64,000 bases of DNA. Source: Theobroma cacao (taxonomy: Eukaryota > Streptophyta > Magnoliopsida > Malvales > Malvaceae). This document shows positions 24,988 to 37,113 of the stretch, piece after piece; position 1 is the stretch's first letter; the number at the start of each line of letters is the position of its first letter. Below the pieces are notes generated by a model, which was not told where the DNA came from, did no database searches, and saw only the letters and a list, made by a program, of their open reading frames with translations. The position numbers and the translations under genes were made by a program. The DNA is taken from assembly GCF_000208745.1 (NCBI RefSeq), contig NC_030852.1, positions 9,632,529-9,696,528 of the forward strand, in the 5' to 3' direction.

Positions 24988-27949
24988 TATAAAGCCCGAC
25001 CTTATAAAATACTTGTCATGACATACATGTGATGGATAGTATGTTTGCATGCTAGGAGAGTCCCGAAGAATTTACAAAAGTCGGTATTGTACATAGAGGT
25101 ACAACAAAGTTGATTTAAGCCTCGAACTAGATCAAATAGAGATTTTAGGGTGAAATTGAAAATTTCAAAGTCCCATAATGACTTAGAATGGTGATTCGGG
25201 GTTCAAGGATCAATTTGGAGTCAAACCAAAAATTTCACTATCTAGGGGTAAAATGGTAATTTTGCCACTCGAGGACAAAATGGGAAATTTTTTGAAGATT
25301 TTTGATCATATATGACTTATTGGAGTATGTTTTGAGGTTGAGAAGTGAAAAATTTGTAATCCCGATATTTTTCGGAGCATAGGGGTAAAATAGTAATTTT
25401 GCCACCCTAGGGGTAAAATTGTAATTTTACACACCCAACACTTGTCCAGCACATGGATTTTACCTAATATTATCATGGATAATTGAAGGAATTTATATGG
25501 TGGAGAGAGAAAGCTTAATAGTTAAGAAATAAAAATGGACAAATGAACTGGTGACACATGGCATATTTATAACCATTAAATATTTGGCTTATAAATTAAC
25601 ACAAATCAGCCCATTTTCTCTTCATATGGCCGGCCAAACCAAGAGCAATGGAAGAACAAAGGGAGAAAAGAAAAACAAAAACCCTAGGTGGGAAAATTCA
25701 AGGGAAAATTGGTGGATTTCAAGGAATCAAGCAATCAAAGGTAAAATTTCTTGATTTTGACTTGTGATCTACCTTTCCCATGCATTTCTCCTTATTTTCC
25801 ATGGTTAGATTTCATGTTTCCATAGTGAATTCATGGCTGGTCAAAATGGGTATGGAGAGAGAAAGATGTTAGATTGATTTGATTTTAAGTTATGTTAGTG
25901 TTTTTAGTTAGTTTAGCATATTTAGAAACAAAACAACAAGAAAAGAATTCATTTTCCCTATCAACCATCAATGGCCAAATTTCCTAGGGAGGATATTGTG
26001 GCTAAAATTGATGATATTTTGGTGATATTTGATGTTTGGTGAGGCTAGAAATTAAATGAGAAATTTTGGTGTGAAAATTTGAATTTTTACCTAATGTGTA
26101 GACATGTGTGATTATTGACCCGGGACTGATAAATTGAATCTCATTCGCAATCACTGAGGGAATTTAGGTGTAATTGGAGTATGGAAAGTGAAAGAAATTG
26201 ATTTGGAGTTAAATTGGAGGTTTTAGCCAATTACATCGAGAATAGTGCGAATTAGGTCGAATACCGTATTTAAACGGTTATTCGGACATTTTGCATCACA
26301 TTTCGTGCATTCATATAGATTTATAGAGCCTGAAATAGTTTATGATAAATTGACACAATTTATTGAAATTTGTGTCACGTATGATGTATAGGTGGTGAGC
26401 CCTCTAACAAAGTTAAAGAAATTGTGCCCGAAGATCGAGAATAGCGAGTATATCGAACTCCTAGTACTGTGAGTAACCTTACTATCATTATCATTTTAAT
26501 TATCTAAAGTATGTTTTGAATCGATTTTGGTGAAATTTGATGAAAATGAGTTTAAATGGTAAATCTTTGTGTTTTACAAACAAAATGCGTTTACATGAAA
26601 AGATTTTATAAATTGTCTTGAAATTTAATAATGATTTTGAAAAATAGAGTAATTGGAGACCACTTGTTATATTGTAAATTTATGATTTGAAATCAAATGG
26701 CTTATGACAATATTTGCATGAATGGCTGAATAGATATTTGTGTTGAAATATATGAATTATATATTTAGCCTTGAAGGGTTGTGAATTACGATAATTGCCA
26801 TATCATGTTATTGAATTTTATTATATGGTGGGTTTAGCTTGCTGCAGTAGGCGGGTTTCCGTTGACTAGCCTATTAGAGGGACACGGTAAACCCCGTTAT
26901 ATTTTACCTCGGTTGGAGAAGCGAGTAGGGTAACTCCCAAGGTATAACTTTTAGAGTTCACTTCACGCCAAACCACCACGTGAGGGGGAACTCGACCAAC
27001 GCCAAGGAATGGCTATGTTTTCAAAATAAAACATGACTTTCTAATAGCCTTGGCAGACTCAGTTAGGATAGCCCTCGGCCAAGGTATCCCAGATAACTGA
27101 GTATGATAATAATTTTTGGCATGAGCCAAGCTTTTAAGAAATTCATAAGCCATACTGATTACTTGATTTAAATAAATTGATTTCATTTGGTTGAAATAAG
27201 TTGAAAGGTGATAAATTACAGTTTGATGAAATGTTTTAATAGTCTTCTTTTACTCAACTTTAGATATTTTGAATGATGTTTGTTTACTCACTAGGATTTT
27301 ATAATCTCACCACCCTCTTTTTTACCCATTTCAGGTTTAGAATAGATTGTAGATAACTGATAACAGCGACGACTACAGTTGGACTTGCCACATCCAAAAA
27401 CTATAGGTTCATTTTTTTTTATACTTTTAGTCATTCGTGAGCCCGCGTGTCACTGTAAACCAAATTTTATATTTTGGTTATCTGTATTACAACATGAATG
27501 AATTTATTTTGCTTTTACGCTGTAAAAATTATTTACACAGTATTCTAAAAAAATTGTTTTATTAAAAAATTGAATATTTTATTCTATATTTTTATTTTAT
27601 TCTAATAGTCATAATTTCATTTTAAATGAATGTTTTAGACATCCAAAATTATTTTTGATTATGAAACATGTGTTTTCCACTTATATACTACATTTTTAAC
27701 TGATTTTGAGATTTTTAGGAAAAATAACCAAAATACCTCTATGAGACTGAAATTATTATTTTATTTGTTTTAAGTTGGAAACAGCTTAAAATCTTTTAGA
27801 ACATGATATTCAGCAACGGTTACTCACAGGGAAAATGAGAACCTGATATTAAAGCCTTGCGGGGTTCCGGTTGACATTCTGGGTAATGAGTGTCGATTGG
27901 GACGTCACGACGGTTGTCACGGGCTCGAGGGGAGTGTCGGGTCGTGACA
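24988..27949 (+). repeat. 3' LTR of element 3 (family B, 2962 bp)
   Basis: Partner of 17734-20688. The first dinucleotide is mutated from TG to TA. The end GTCGTGACA is followed by the duplication TAATT. Confidence 0.92.
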
Positions 27950-27954
27950 TAATT
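27950..27954. repeat. Target-site duplication of element 3 (right copy)
   Basis: TAATT, identical to 17729-17733. Confidence 0.92.
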
Positions 27955-28183
27955 CATATAGTGTAACGTTCTCTAAAATAGGTCCACCTACCCTAGTGTT
28001 GTCCGTACTATCACTCCTTCGACCACTCGAGCTACCCTCACTTGAACGTCGGGATTTCCCCCTTCCCCTTATCTTAATATGACCTTGCCCTTAAGGGGCA
28101 AAAATCCATAATCGCTCGTCGGTCTCTCTGGGCACGTCTAACCTACCTACAGCCCTCAAGGACACTCGAGTTCGAGGCGGCAT
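27955..28183 (-). pseudogene. Element 1 gag: N-terminal piece with start codon
   Basis: The minus strand starts at an ATG (28183) with [17 protein letters not shown], a usual chromovirus gag opening rich in Arg and Pro. It then has one stop in the tract [15 protein letters not shown] and continues [12 protein letters not shown] to the element 3 insertion point. The start is supported by its position about 200 bp after the primer site and by the similar MPPR opening in element 4 at 43601. Confidence 0.8.
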
Positions 28184-28385
28184 CTCAAACCTAGACATCG
28201 GCAATCAATTCTCATTATTTCATTATCTCTTATAATTACACAAGGTAGTTTTCTAAAATAAAGAGGTCTACGCAACCTCTTGCCTATAATCGGTGTTGCA
28301 GTCACTAACTATAAGCAAAACTCTACGTTGACCCCCACTACTCCACTGCTTGACACAAAAACACCTAAGACTCGACTAAACCTAG
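28184..28385 (-). other. Element 1 untranslated leader
   Basis: Between the primer site and the gag start codon. It is similar to the leader of element 2 (about 11990-12116), for example TAGTCGAGTC followed by TTTTTGTGTCAA. No coding sequence. Confidence 0.6.
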
Positions 28386-28398
28386 GGCTCTGATACCA
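28386..28398 (-). other. Primer-binding site of element 1
   Basis: The minus strand reads TGGTATCAGAGCC, an exact plant initiator-Met-tRNA primer site, four bases after the 5' LTR. Confidence 0.92.
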
Positions 28399-28402
28399 AC
28401 TT

Positions 28403-31400
28403 TGTAACGACCTTTATCTCGATCGTTACTGGAGTCCAAGACTTATGAGTAAACCCACCAAATCCCGAACAAGCCTAATTTGAGATTCCAATTAAATTCA
28501 TTAAATATACTCTTAAGTACGTAAGCGATTAATAATAAATATACTACTGTTTACTCAATTCTAGATAATATTAATCAAATATCGATCACAAGGTCTTTAA
28601 CAATACATATCCATAAAGTTAACAATACTTTGCAACATTTAGCAATTTTATGTAACACAACCCTAGGTAGCGGAGTGACTTAAAGTGGAGGGCTATGAGA
28701 TGCTGTTACCTACGTCGTAGAAAAATTAGATCCATTGAGTGACACACCTGTACTGATCACTTATCTACAAAAGAAGATAAAGGGGTGAGTCTCACAAACT
28801 CAATGATCATAGACTCCATGAGTAGGGTGTAGATGGGAAACAAGCGATAAGGTAAAAGTTTTGAAAATGAAAAATATAAGAATATGTAAACAATTAACTT
28901 AAAAAGGATTGTGTGCCTTATGGGTAAATCAAGAAATTTAATGCAAGTTGAACAATTCAAATCACATATATATATATGTATATCAAAATCAGTGCGCATA
29001 AAAGTTTCTATTGTCGAAACCTTTTATAGCTTACTTAAACCTAATCAGTGTAACATGCATGCTCCCGTAAAGTTAAACCTTTAAAACTTATAACAAGTCT
29101 GTAAATCACCTTGTGTGAGAGTAGTTAAATTTACATCATTAAATAAACAAGGGAGCTACTGAAAATCATAAAATTCTCACCATGCATAAAAATATGATTT
29201 CGAAAACCCAAAAAGATTTTTAGTTTCGAGTAAGAGATGAAATAAAACTCGTGGTCCCGCTACCACGTAATAGCATCCGGGATCCTCGCTCCACCAAACC
29301 CCACATATGCCATGGCGGTTTCAACGATATTAGCCGACATCGAAGAATTAAGCGGTCGCAACCACGTATCACTGATGGCCTAGCCACGTATATATCACAG
29401 ACCATGGCCTCAACCATGTCTAACGGCCCGTCAAAGACCCAAAGGTTCTGTAGCTAGAGCTCACTCGTGCATGAGGGTCACACTTAATCGAAGTGATAGC
29501 CGGCTTCCTCTCAACACTCTCGGTTTGTCAAAACCATTTTTAAAACCAAATCAAGTTTTTCAAGGCTTTTTCTTGTAAACGTTTGAAATCCAAGTTCAAT
29601 AATCCTTCAAATTTCTTTTCACATTTAAATGGCACGGTGTAAACCAGTGTACAAAAATCAAAATAAAACTTATGCTCAAATCTAGCATTTTAAATTATTT
29701 AACGAATGCATTTAACTATGCATATCACACAAAGATACAAGGCACGAATTTTGATTCAAAACAGTATAAAAGGCTTGTTTCCTAGTTTCTAAAGCAGTTT
29801 ACATATATAACTTATCTATATATATATATATATCCAAAACAATTTCTAAAAACAATTTGCATCCACAATTTCCTAAGTTTTCTACCAGCTCATGCTTTCC
29901 ACAATTTTTGCATTGAAAATAAATCATCACATATGTATATGTTACGGACATTTGGAAATCGACACCCTCTACTTACCTCACAATAACAGGATGCTTTGTC
30001 GCTATTGATTCAAGCGCGTATCTAGCTAATTCTAATCGCCTATCACTCGTTACCTCGTCCGGCACGCCACCACGACAAACTTGCCTAGCAACAAATTAAA
30101 CTTAATATGTTTAATCGCACACAAATATATATAGGCAACAGCTTGATTAATGATTCTCTACCCAAATTTCATATTTTTCATCCTTATCACTCACAATTAT
30201 TAAACATACTATCCATATACTTTAACCAACCAAAGCTTGCTCAACACCATGTAATCATATTACATGCTTACCTCTTGTTTTTTTTTTGTTTTTCTGGGTT
30301 TTGCACACAAGTTTAGAATTTCTTCACGCTTATGGCCACCATTGCTGCCACAAACATATTTACACAATTACTTACTCATTTCCAAAGATTATTCATGCAA
30401 ACATCAAAATCCTTACCTTATTTCTCTTGAATCTTGAAACCCATTTAATATTTCTCCAAATGCCCTTGAATCACTCCTTAAAACATGTGTGCATGTATGC
30501 CTTTGAGATTCTAAGCATCAAAACATTGGTGAAATGGAAGAAAAAGACAAGAATTTCTTCCTTTCTCCCACGATTTTTCTCTTGATTCTCACTACTAGAG
30601 CCTTCACCTTTCTTTTCTTTTCTTTCTCTTTTTCTTCCCTTTCCTTTCCCCTTTCTTTTCTTCTTCCTTTCTTTCTTTCTCTTTCTCTCTTGGTTATGGC
30701 TGAACTTCACAAATGCCTAGCCTTAAAAAAAAGACTTCCTTTATTTTATTTCTTACCATCATTGGCGGATTCCCTATGCCACCTTTTTCCATCGTTCATT
30801 TTTTTCTCCAAGCCATGCTTATCCACTTGCTATTTCACATGGCCGGCTTGATTTTTATCTATTCATTTTTTTTCTACCATTTGTTGATTTTTCCTTGCAC
30901 TTTCTTTAAGCATTGATCACATGACACATTATTCTCACTTTTCTCTCTCCACCACCACTCACCCACTCCTTTTTATTTCCTTATTTTTTTTAATTCTTCT
31001 TCATGACTAGCCCCTACATCCTAATTCATGCCTTAAAATAAATTTTTTTTTACTACCTCATTCATGACATGGACAGCTGCCTAACTCATTCTTTATTCTA
31101 TTATATTTTATTTATTATTTTATTTATTTCTTAACTTGTCTTTTTTTTCATCTTTATCTTTTTTTTTCTCCCCACAATTTCCTCATAATCCAATCTTCTT
31201 TGACAATAAATTCCCATTTAACTCTAAATTTTAAAATTTTAGATAAGCCCTCAAACTTTTTTTTATTTACTGTAATACCCTCCAAACTTTCATCTTTTAC
31301 AATTTTGTCCTTCCAACACTTTTTAAATTTCTATTTCCTTCTATCTTTCTTCCTTTACACGTACATAATCAACATATCGAAGTTGCACTTCAACGCGGTA

Positions 31401-31725
31401 TCGCCATAATATTTAAATATTTACTTACATGATCTAGCTTAATTAAATAATAACGCGCCGGCCCTCCTAATATCATTTTTCCTTCAAAATTCTTCTTACT
31501 TCCTCTCCCCCACTTAGATTAGTCATATTGCCATTCTTCCGGACCAATTTCTACAATTGATAAAATATTAATATTTTAATATTATTTTATTCATAAAATA
31601 ATATTCTATTCCAAAATATTCTTTTCACCTGTTTCCGCTCTATGGCACTTAAATTTACATCAAGCAACCCTTTGTCTTATCGATAGGGTCTCATTGTCTG
31701 CTAAATGAGGGTACGGGGTACTACA
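28403..31725 (-). repeat. 5' LTR of element 1 (family A, 3323 bp)
   Basis: Its outer end, GTACGGGGTACTACA, matches the end of the partial 3' LTR at 1-234. Its 5'-half is clearly related to the LTRs of element 2, for example around 28790-28860 and 29220-29520. It contains short (TA)n runs at about 28965-28980 and 29815-29832 and long pyrimidine-rich tracts at 30590-30700. Confidence 0.9.
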
Positions 31726-32071
31726 ATGCTACACTTGAATTATTTTTATGTTGTATTGTTGTTGATTGATGGAATAGTTTTTAATTGTTAGTTAATTATA
31801 TATGAATTAATGTAAAACATTTTTATTCAAGTTTTCAATTTCGAGTTTGGGCTATTAAATGGGTATCCAAATACTAAAAATTTACTTTGAATAATCAAGT
31901 AATTAATGAATTTGGATAATTAATAGGTAGTGATATATTAATAGGGTTTAGTTTTGAGTAGTTATTTTAATTTTGTTCAGATTGTTATAGGGTTTAGGTA
32001 TCTTAGTATTTAAATGGTTTAAGGGTCGGGTACCTAAAAAATAGTGGGTACCTTACCCATTTACATCTCTT
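31726..32071. other. Unassigned 346-bp gap between element 1 and the copia LTR
   Basis: No coding sequence. The first five bases (ATGCT) should be the target duplication of element 1. The last 45 bases, read on the minus strand, start AGAGATGTAAATGGGTA and contain GGGTACC repeats. This resembles ends of plant hAT-type non-autonomous DNA elements, but no second end was found. Confidence 0.4.
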
Positions 32072-32348
32072 TGAAAGAACAACTATAAGAAAAAAGTATT
32101 AATAAAGTAAAAAAGATCTTATTAAAATGTGTATTTATAAATAAAGTGAGAGGCCTATTTATAGGCTAGTAACCCCTAAAATCCTAATTTTAATCCAACT
32201 CAATATATATCCAAATCTAGATATACATAATCAAATCTAAGAGTTTAAATTAGATTATACTTCTTGTGTTTGGCTTGTTGCATTGTTTGACTTGGTTTGA
32301 CTTGCTTGGGTCGTAATATAATGGACATTCGCACATTTATTTATAACA
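32072..32348 (-). repeat. 3' LTR of element 5 (277 bp)
   Basis: On the minus strand it starts TGTTATAAATAAATG and ends in GTTCTTTCA. It lies about 230 bp after the RNase H coding end, as in Ale elements. The limits rest on TG...CA ends and on the TATA box inside. The other LTR is absent, so the left limit is less certain. Confidence 0.72.
32154..32164 (-). promoter_or_regulatory. TATA box of the copia LTR
   Basis: CTATAAATAGG on the minus strand, a near-perfect plant TATA box, about 185 bp into the 277-bp LTR. Confidence 0.7.
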
Positions 32349-32579
32349 CTTTCCTTGAATGTCCATTATATTAAGATTATGCCTTGTTAAAAACTTATTA
32401 GGAAAAAACCTCATGGAAAAAAATTCGAATGAAGGAAAAAGAGTACATAATTCTTTTCAAGAATATACTTTTGAAATACTGCCCCATTAAAAACCTCATA
32501 AAAAAAACCCAATGGGAAAAACCTTGATGAAAGAAAAAAGTACAGTGCATAATTTACTGCCCCTGACGACTATATTATT

Positions 32580-32973
32580 TAAGATATTTAAAATGGTGCA
32601 TTCCAATATTTTATACTAACTTTTCAAATGTTGTAGTAAAAAGAGCTTTATTGAATAAATTTGCTAGATTATCACTTGAACGAATTTGTTGAACAATAAT
32701 ATCACTCTTTTCTTAGAGATCATGAGTGAAGAAGAACTTTTGGTGAATTATGTTTTGTCCTATCGCCTTTAATGTATTCTTCCTTTAATTGGGCTATGCA
32801 AGTGGTATTATCCTCATATAAGGTTGTTGGAATTTCCTTCTTGGTGGACAAGCCACATGTTTTTTGAATATGTTGAGTTATAGATCTTAACTAGAGACAT
32901 TCACAACTTGTCTCATTAATTGCTAAAATTTTTGGATGGTTAGAATAAATAACAACTATAATTTGTTTTAGAA
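32580..32973 (-). pseudogene. Element 5 pol: RNase H, C-terminal part
   Basis: The minus strand reads QIIVVIYSNHPKILAINETS, ITQHIQKTCGLSTKKEIPTT, LYEDNTTCIAQLKEEYIKGD, then RTKHNSPKVLL and QQIRSSDNLANLFNKAL. This is the copia RNase H end, including the catalytic Asp in YEDN and the terminal FTKAL-type motif. Stops and small frame changes are present, for example after CECL and near KVLLHS. The upstream part of the same domain is at 47825-48065, moved away by the insertions. Confidence 0.85.
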
Positions 32974-32982
32974 AACACTATG
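32974..32982. repeat. 9-bp flanking repeat of the 1.76-kb insert (left copy)
   Basis: AACACTATG, also at 47816-47824. Both copies lie at the same codon position of the copia RNase H. Confidence 0.8.
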
Positions 32983-33661
32983 TGCTGAAATGGCTTGAAA
33001 CTTAGAGATAACAATTATCATATGCAATAAAAAAATAAAAATTTAAATGTACTATGCCATGTTATTACCCATGGATCACCTTGGTGGTTTTAATACAAAC
33101 AAAACTAGAAGAGAAGTAATCTGAAAAATAACATTACCTTCACCAAGTGATGTGGCTATCACGATGCTACCTCTTCCTTGTCCAACCCATGAACACCACA
33201 AAGGAAGCAAAAAACATGAGCCATTCAAATGCTTAGCTTTTAACGGTTGCACTTGAACCTTCAAAAAGAAGGAGCTTTCTCAACTATGCTTTTGTGCTAG
33301 CAAGGTGGAGAACGACTTGTCCTCTCCACACAATCACACTCTTCGTAGCCGAATCATAAAGTTGGAAAACTATTTTTCTAGTCACTTAAGAAAGTGTGCG
33401 GTTAGGCTTTCTTGTTAGTTATCTGACGATTCAAAAACCTAACTTGAGTATTTCACTTGTATTATGAGGAGTAATTGAAAAATGATAATTATATCTAGGT
33501 CAATTAATGTCTTAAATTGTAAAAGGCCTCAATATTATGACTTCTTATAATATTAGCCTAGCACTTAATTAAACCTTTTTAATTAAGTCATTGTAAATTA
33601 AAATTGAATTAAATTTATTTATTTGTTAGCAATTAAGGTTTTAATATTATAACTAATTATA

Positions 33662-33666
33662 ATATT
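33662..33666. repeat. Target-site duplication of element 4 (left copy)
   Basis: ATATT, identical to 46738-46742. Confidence 0.9.
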
Positions 33667-36658
33667 TGTCACAACTTGGTACTCTCTTTAAGCCTGTGAC
33701 ATCTGCCGCGATGTCACGATAGACATTCATTACCCGGAATGTCAACCGAAACCTTGCAAGGCTCTCGCATCAGTTTTACATATCCCCTATGAGCAATAGT
33801 TACTAAATATCATGTTTTAAGGGAATATAAACTATTTTTAAATCAAAACAAACAAAAAAATAATTTCTGCCACACAAGGGTATTTTGGCCATTTTTACCT
33901 GAAAATTTTGAAACATGGTAAAAATATGATATATGAGTAATAAGCATCCATTTCATGTCTAAAAATAAGTTTCGTTGTCTAATTCATCAATTTAAAGTGA
34001 AATTATAGCTATTCAAATTAAACAAAAATATTAAATACAATATTCCATTTTCATATAAAACAAAATTTATAAAACTCTGTGTAAATAATTTTTATAGCTT
34101 AAAAGTAAAATAAATTCATACATATGCAGCCAGGTATACAAAATATTCTACAATGACATATAGGCCCCCAAAATAAACATATATGTACAAGACTATAGAC
34201 CTGCGATTTCTAAGGGTGCAAACCCAAAAGCAAACCCTCGATATAATCAGTGGTCTACAGACTGCCCTGAGCCTGAAATGGGTGAAAAGAAGGGGTGAGT
34301 TTTTATAAACCCAGTGAGTAAACAAACATCATCTAAAATATCTAAAGCCGAGTAAATGTAGACAACTTAAAATAGTTCATCGTACTATGATTCATAAAGT
34401 TTCAAACTCATTTCAACTAAATAAAATAATTTCATTTCACTCAAATAATCAACATGGCTTATGAATTTCTTAAAAATTTGGCTCCTGCCAAAACTCATTC
34501 TCGAGGATACCTTGGCCGAGGCATCCTACCGAGTCCGCTAAGGCTGTTAAAGAAAAGTTATATACGCTTAAAACACATTTTTACATTTAAAAGCATAGTC
34601 GTTCCTTGGCGTTGGCTGAGTTCACCCTCAAGTGGTGGTTTAGCGTGTAGTGAACTCTAAAACTTTACCTCAGGAGATACCTTCCGTGCCTCTCGTATCG
34701 AGGTAAAATATAACCGGGTTTACCGTGCCCCTCTCTAATAGGCTGGTCCACAGAAACCCACCACTGCAATGACTAATCAATATCCTACCAAATCAATAAA
34801 AGTTTCGACAGCATGACATGGCAATTATATTACAACCCAGCTTGTTAAGGCAAAACAAACAGTTTATACAATTTCAACACAATTTCCAATTTAGCCATTC
34901 ATTCCAATATCACCATAAGCCATTCAATTCAAATCATAAATTTACAACACAATCAAATAGTCTCCAATTACTCAATTTCTAAAATCATTATTCAATTTCA
35001 AAATGATTTATAAAACTCATTTCATTTAATCACATTTTACTTATAAAACATAAGGATTTACCATTTAAACTCATTTTTCTATAAAATCACAAAAATGAAT
35101 AAAAACTACTTTAGATAATTAAGATGATAATAAGGTTACTCACAATATCGGGAGTCGAAATACTCCTAGTCCCGATCTTCGGGTACAATCTCCTTACCTT
35201 TATCGGAAGTTTCATCACCTAAACATAATGCACAACAAGCAATTTACTATATTTGTACTAAATCGTTATAAAACTAATTTAGGCTCTATATGAATGCATG
35301 AAATGGGATGCGAAATGTTGGATTATTATCTAAATATGGTGTTCTACGTAGCTTCAATTATGCATCGAAATAAAATGGTATTGGCCTAATTTGATCTATA
35401 CACCGGTTAATTGGCCAATACATCCAATTCAACTCCAATTAACTTGATTCCACTTCCAACACTCCAAGTCATCATTATAAGTTAAATAATATGTAATATC
35501 ACAAAAATCCATCATCAATATCTTCCTTGTAAAATTCGGCCATTGAAGGTTTAGTGTAGAACATGTAATTTTCATGCTTGATTTTTACACCTTACATCAT
35601 AAAACAACTAAAAACACCTAAATAGCATGAAATTCATCAAAGTCCATTATCCAATTTCTCTCTTGAAAATTTCAGCCAAGGAGTGTGGGTGAAGGGCATG
35701 AAATTTCTTGCTTGTTTTTCATGCTAAACATCACCAAACAACTAAAAACACTAAGATACCTTGAAATCTAACCAAATAAATCATCAAATCTTCTCTCCCT
35801 AAATTCGGTCAGCCATGAATCCTTCATGAGATCTTGAATTTTAACCATGGTAATTGAAAAAGAATGCATAGGAAAGGTAGATCACAAGCTAGAATTAAGA
35901 AATTTTACCTTTACTTGCTTAATTCCTTGAAATCCAATGAATTTTCTCTTGATTTTCTTCTCTAGGGTTTGTTCTATGCTTTTTCCCTTTTGTTCTTGCC
36001 TTGGCCGACCAAAAGAAATGAGATGGGAGAGTTTTAGTTGTGTTTATAAAGGAAAATATAATAATATTAAAGCTTGACACTTGTCACCATGTAATTGGTC
36101 CATGCATAAAACTTAATAATTAAGCATTTCTTCTCCACCACATAAAATCCCTCAATTATCCAAAGTATAAAATGAATTTCATGGGTTTGACAAGTGTCAA
36201 GGTGGTGTAAAATTCCAAAAATTCTAATTACGTCCTTATGGACACGTGAAATGACCTTTTTGCCCTTATGTTCGAAAAATTGTCGGAGTTAAAAATTTTC
36301 ATTTCTCAAGCTCAAATTATGTTCCAAATAGTCAAACTTGATCAAAATTTCATCCACCATCCCAAATTTGCCCTCGGGTGGAAAAATGACCATTTTACCC
36401 CTACGTTATGAAAATTCCAATTTAACTCAAAATCAATCCCCGAACTTCGAATCACCATATTAAGTCATTGTAAGATTTAATAACTCTCAATTGCATCTTA
36501 AAATCTTTATTTGAACTAGTTCGAGGCTTAAATCAACTTAGTTGTACCACTAAGTACACTACCGTCTTTTAATGATTTTTTCGAGGTATTCAAGTATGTA
36601 AACATGTTGTCAAATACATGAATGACATGGCAAGTATATTATAGAGTAGGGCTTGACA
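33667..36658 (-). repeat. 3' LTR of element 4 (family B, 2992 bp)
   Basis: On the minus strand it starts TGTCAAGCCC and ends GTTGTGACA. It is nearly identical to 43757-46737 and is the same family as the LTRs of element 3. The splice-donor-like AAAGGTAAAATTT is at about 35900-35912 (minus). Confidence 0.93.
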
Positions 36659-36672
36659 GCACTACCCCCTTT
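36659..36672 (-). other. Polypurine tract of element 4
   Basis: AAAGGGGGTAGTGC on the minus strand, as in element 3. Confidence 0.85.
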
Positions 36673-36714
36673 AAAATAAAATTTTGACCTCAAAATTTCA
36701 CTTACCGGACTCGG

Positions 36715-37113
36715 AGAAAAGATGCAGGTATTGGTTTCTCATATGGTGCTCAACTTCCCACGTCATCTCCTCTATCTGAGCATTTTTCCACAACACCTTA
36801 ACCATTGGAATGTTTTTATTCCTCAACACTTGATTCTTTCGATCTAGAATACGTGCAGGTTACACCTCGAACTTCAAATCTTCTTGCAACTCAATCGGAG
36901 GTGTCTCGAGGATATGGGAGGGATCGGTACATACTTCTTCAACATTGAGACGTGGAAGACATTGTGAATCCGATCCAACTCTGGGGGTAACTCTAGTCTA
37001 TATGCCACTAGCCCAATCCTTTCAATAATACGAAAGGGTCCAATGTATCTTGGATTAAGGTTTCTTTGCCTTGCAAACCTGATCACATCTTTCATTATCC
37101 AACAAGATACCAT
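36715..37113 (-). pseudogene. Element 4 pol: integrase C-terminus and chromodomain
   Basis: The minus strand reads LNPRYIGPFRIIERIGLVAY, RLELPPELDRIHNVFHVSML, then, after a stop near 36873, VLRNKNIPMVKVLWKNAQIE, EMTWEVEHHMRNQYLHLFSE. The first open part is 36874-37113. The chromodomain tail is kept, and its sequence is very close to the remnant in element 3. Confidence 0.87.

Larger units (their letters stand above)
17734..27949 (+). mobile_element. Element 3: gypsy element, plus strand, largely non-coding interior
   Basis: Seen: 5' LTR 17734-20688, primer site 20696-20707, interior 20689-24987, polypurine tract 24974-24987, 3' LTR 24988-27949, and TAATT duplications on both sides. The interior has lost gag, protease, RT and integrase. 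Only a chromodomain tail just before the polypurine tract can still be read. Much of the interior is the module shared with elements 2 and 4. It is inserted in element 1 gag, opposite in orientation to its host. Confidence 0.92.
1..31725 (-). mobile_element. Element 1: Ty3/gypsy chromovirus (Tekay/Del-like), nested host of elements 2 and 3
   Basis: Seen: on the minus strand the order is 5' LTR (28403-31725), primer site (28386-28398), gag, protease, RT, RNase H, integrase with chromodomain, polypurine tract (235-247) and 3' LTR (up to 234, continuing off the window). This is the Ty3/gypsy domain order. A chromodomain plus LTRs over 3 kb fits the plant Tekay/Del lineage. Elements 2 and 3 interrupt gag, so gag lies in three blocks (27955-28183, 17653-17728, 3880-4940). 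All reading frames carry stops and frameshifts, so the copy is dead. The five bases after the 5' LTR, ATGCT at 31726-31730, should be the target duplication, but the partner is outside the window. Confidence 0.93.

Noticed and set aside
33076..33264. 62-codon minus-strand frame in the unclassified insert
   Set aside because: Too short, and no motif is visible. The surrounding sequence shows no coding character.
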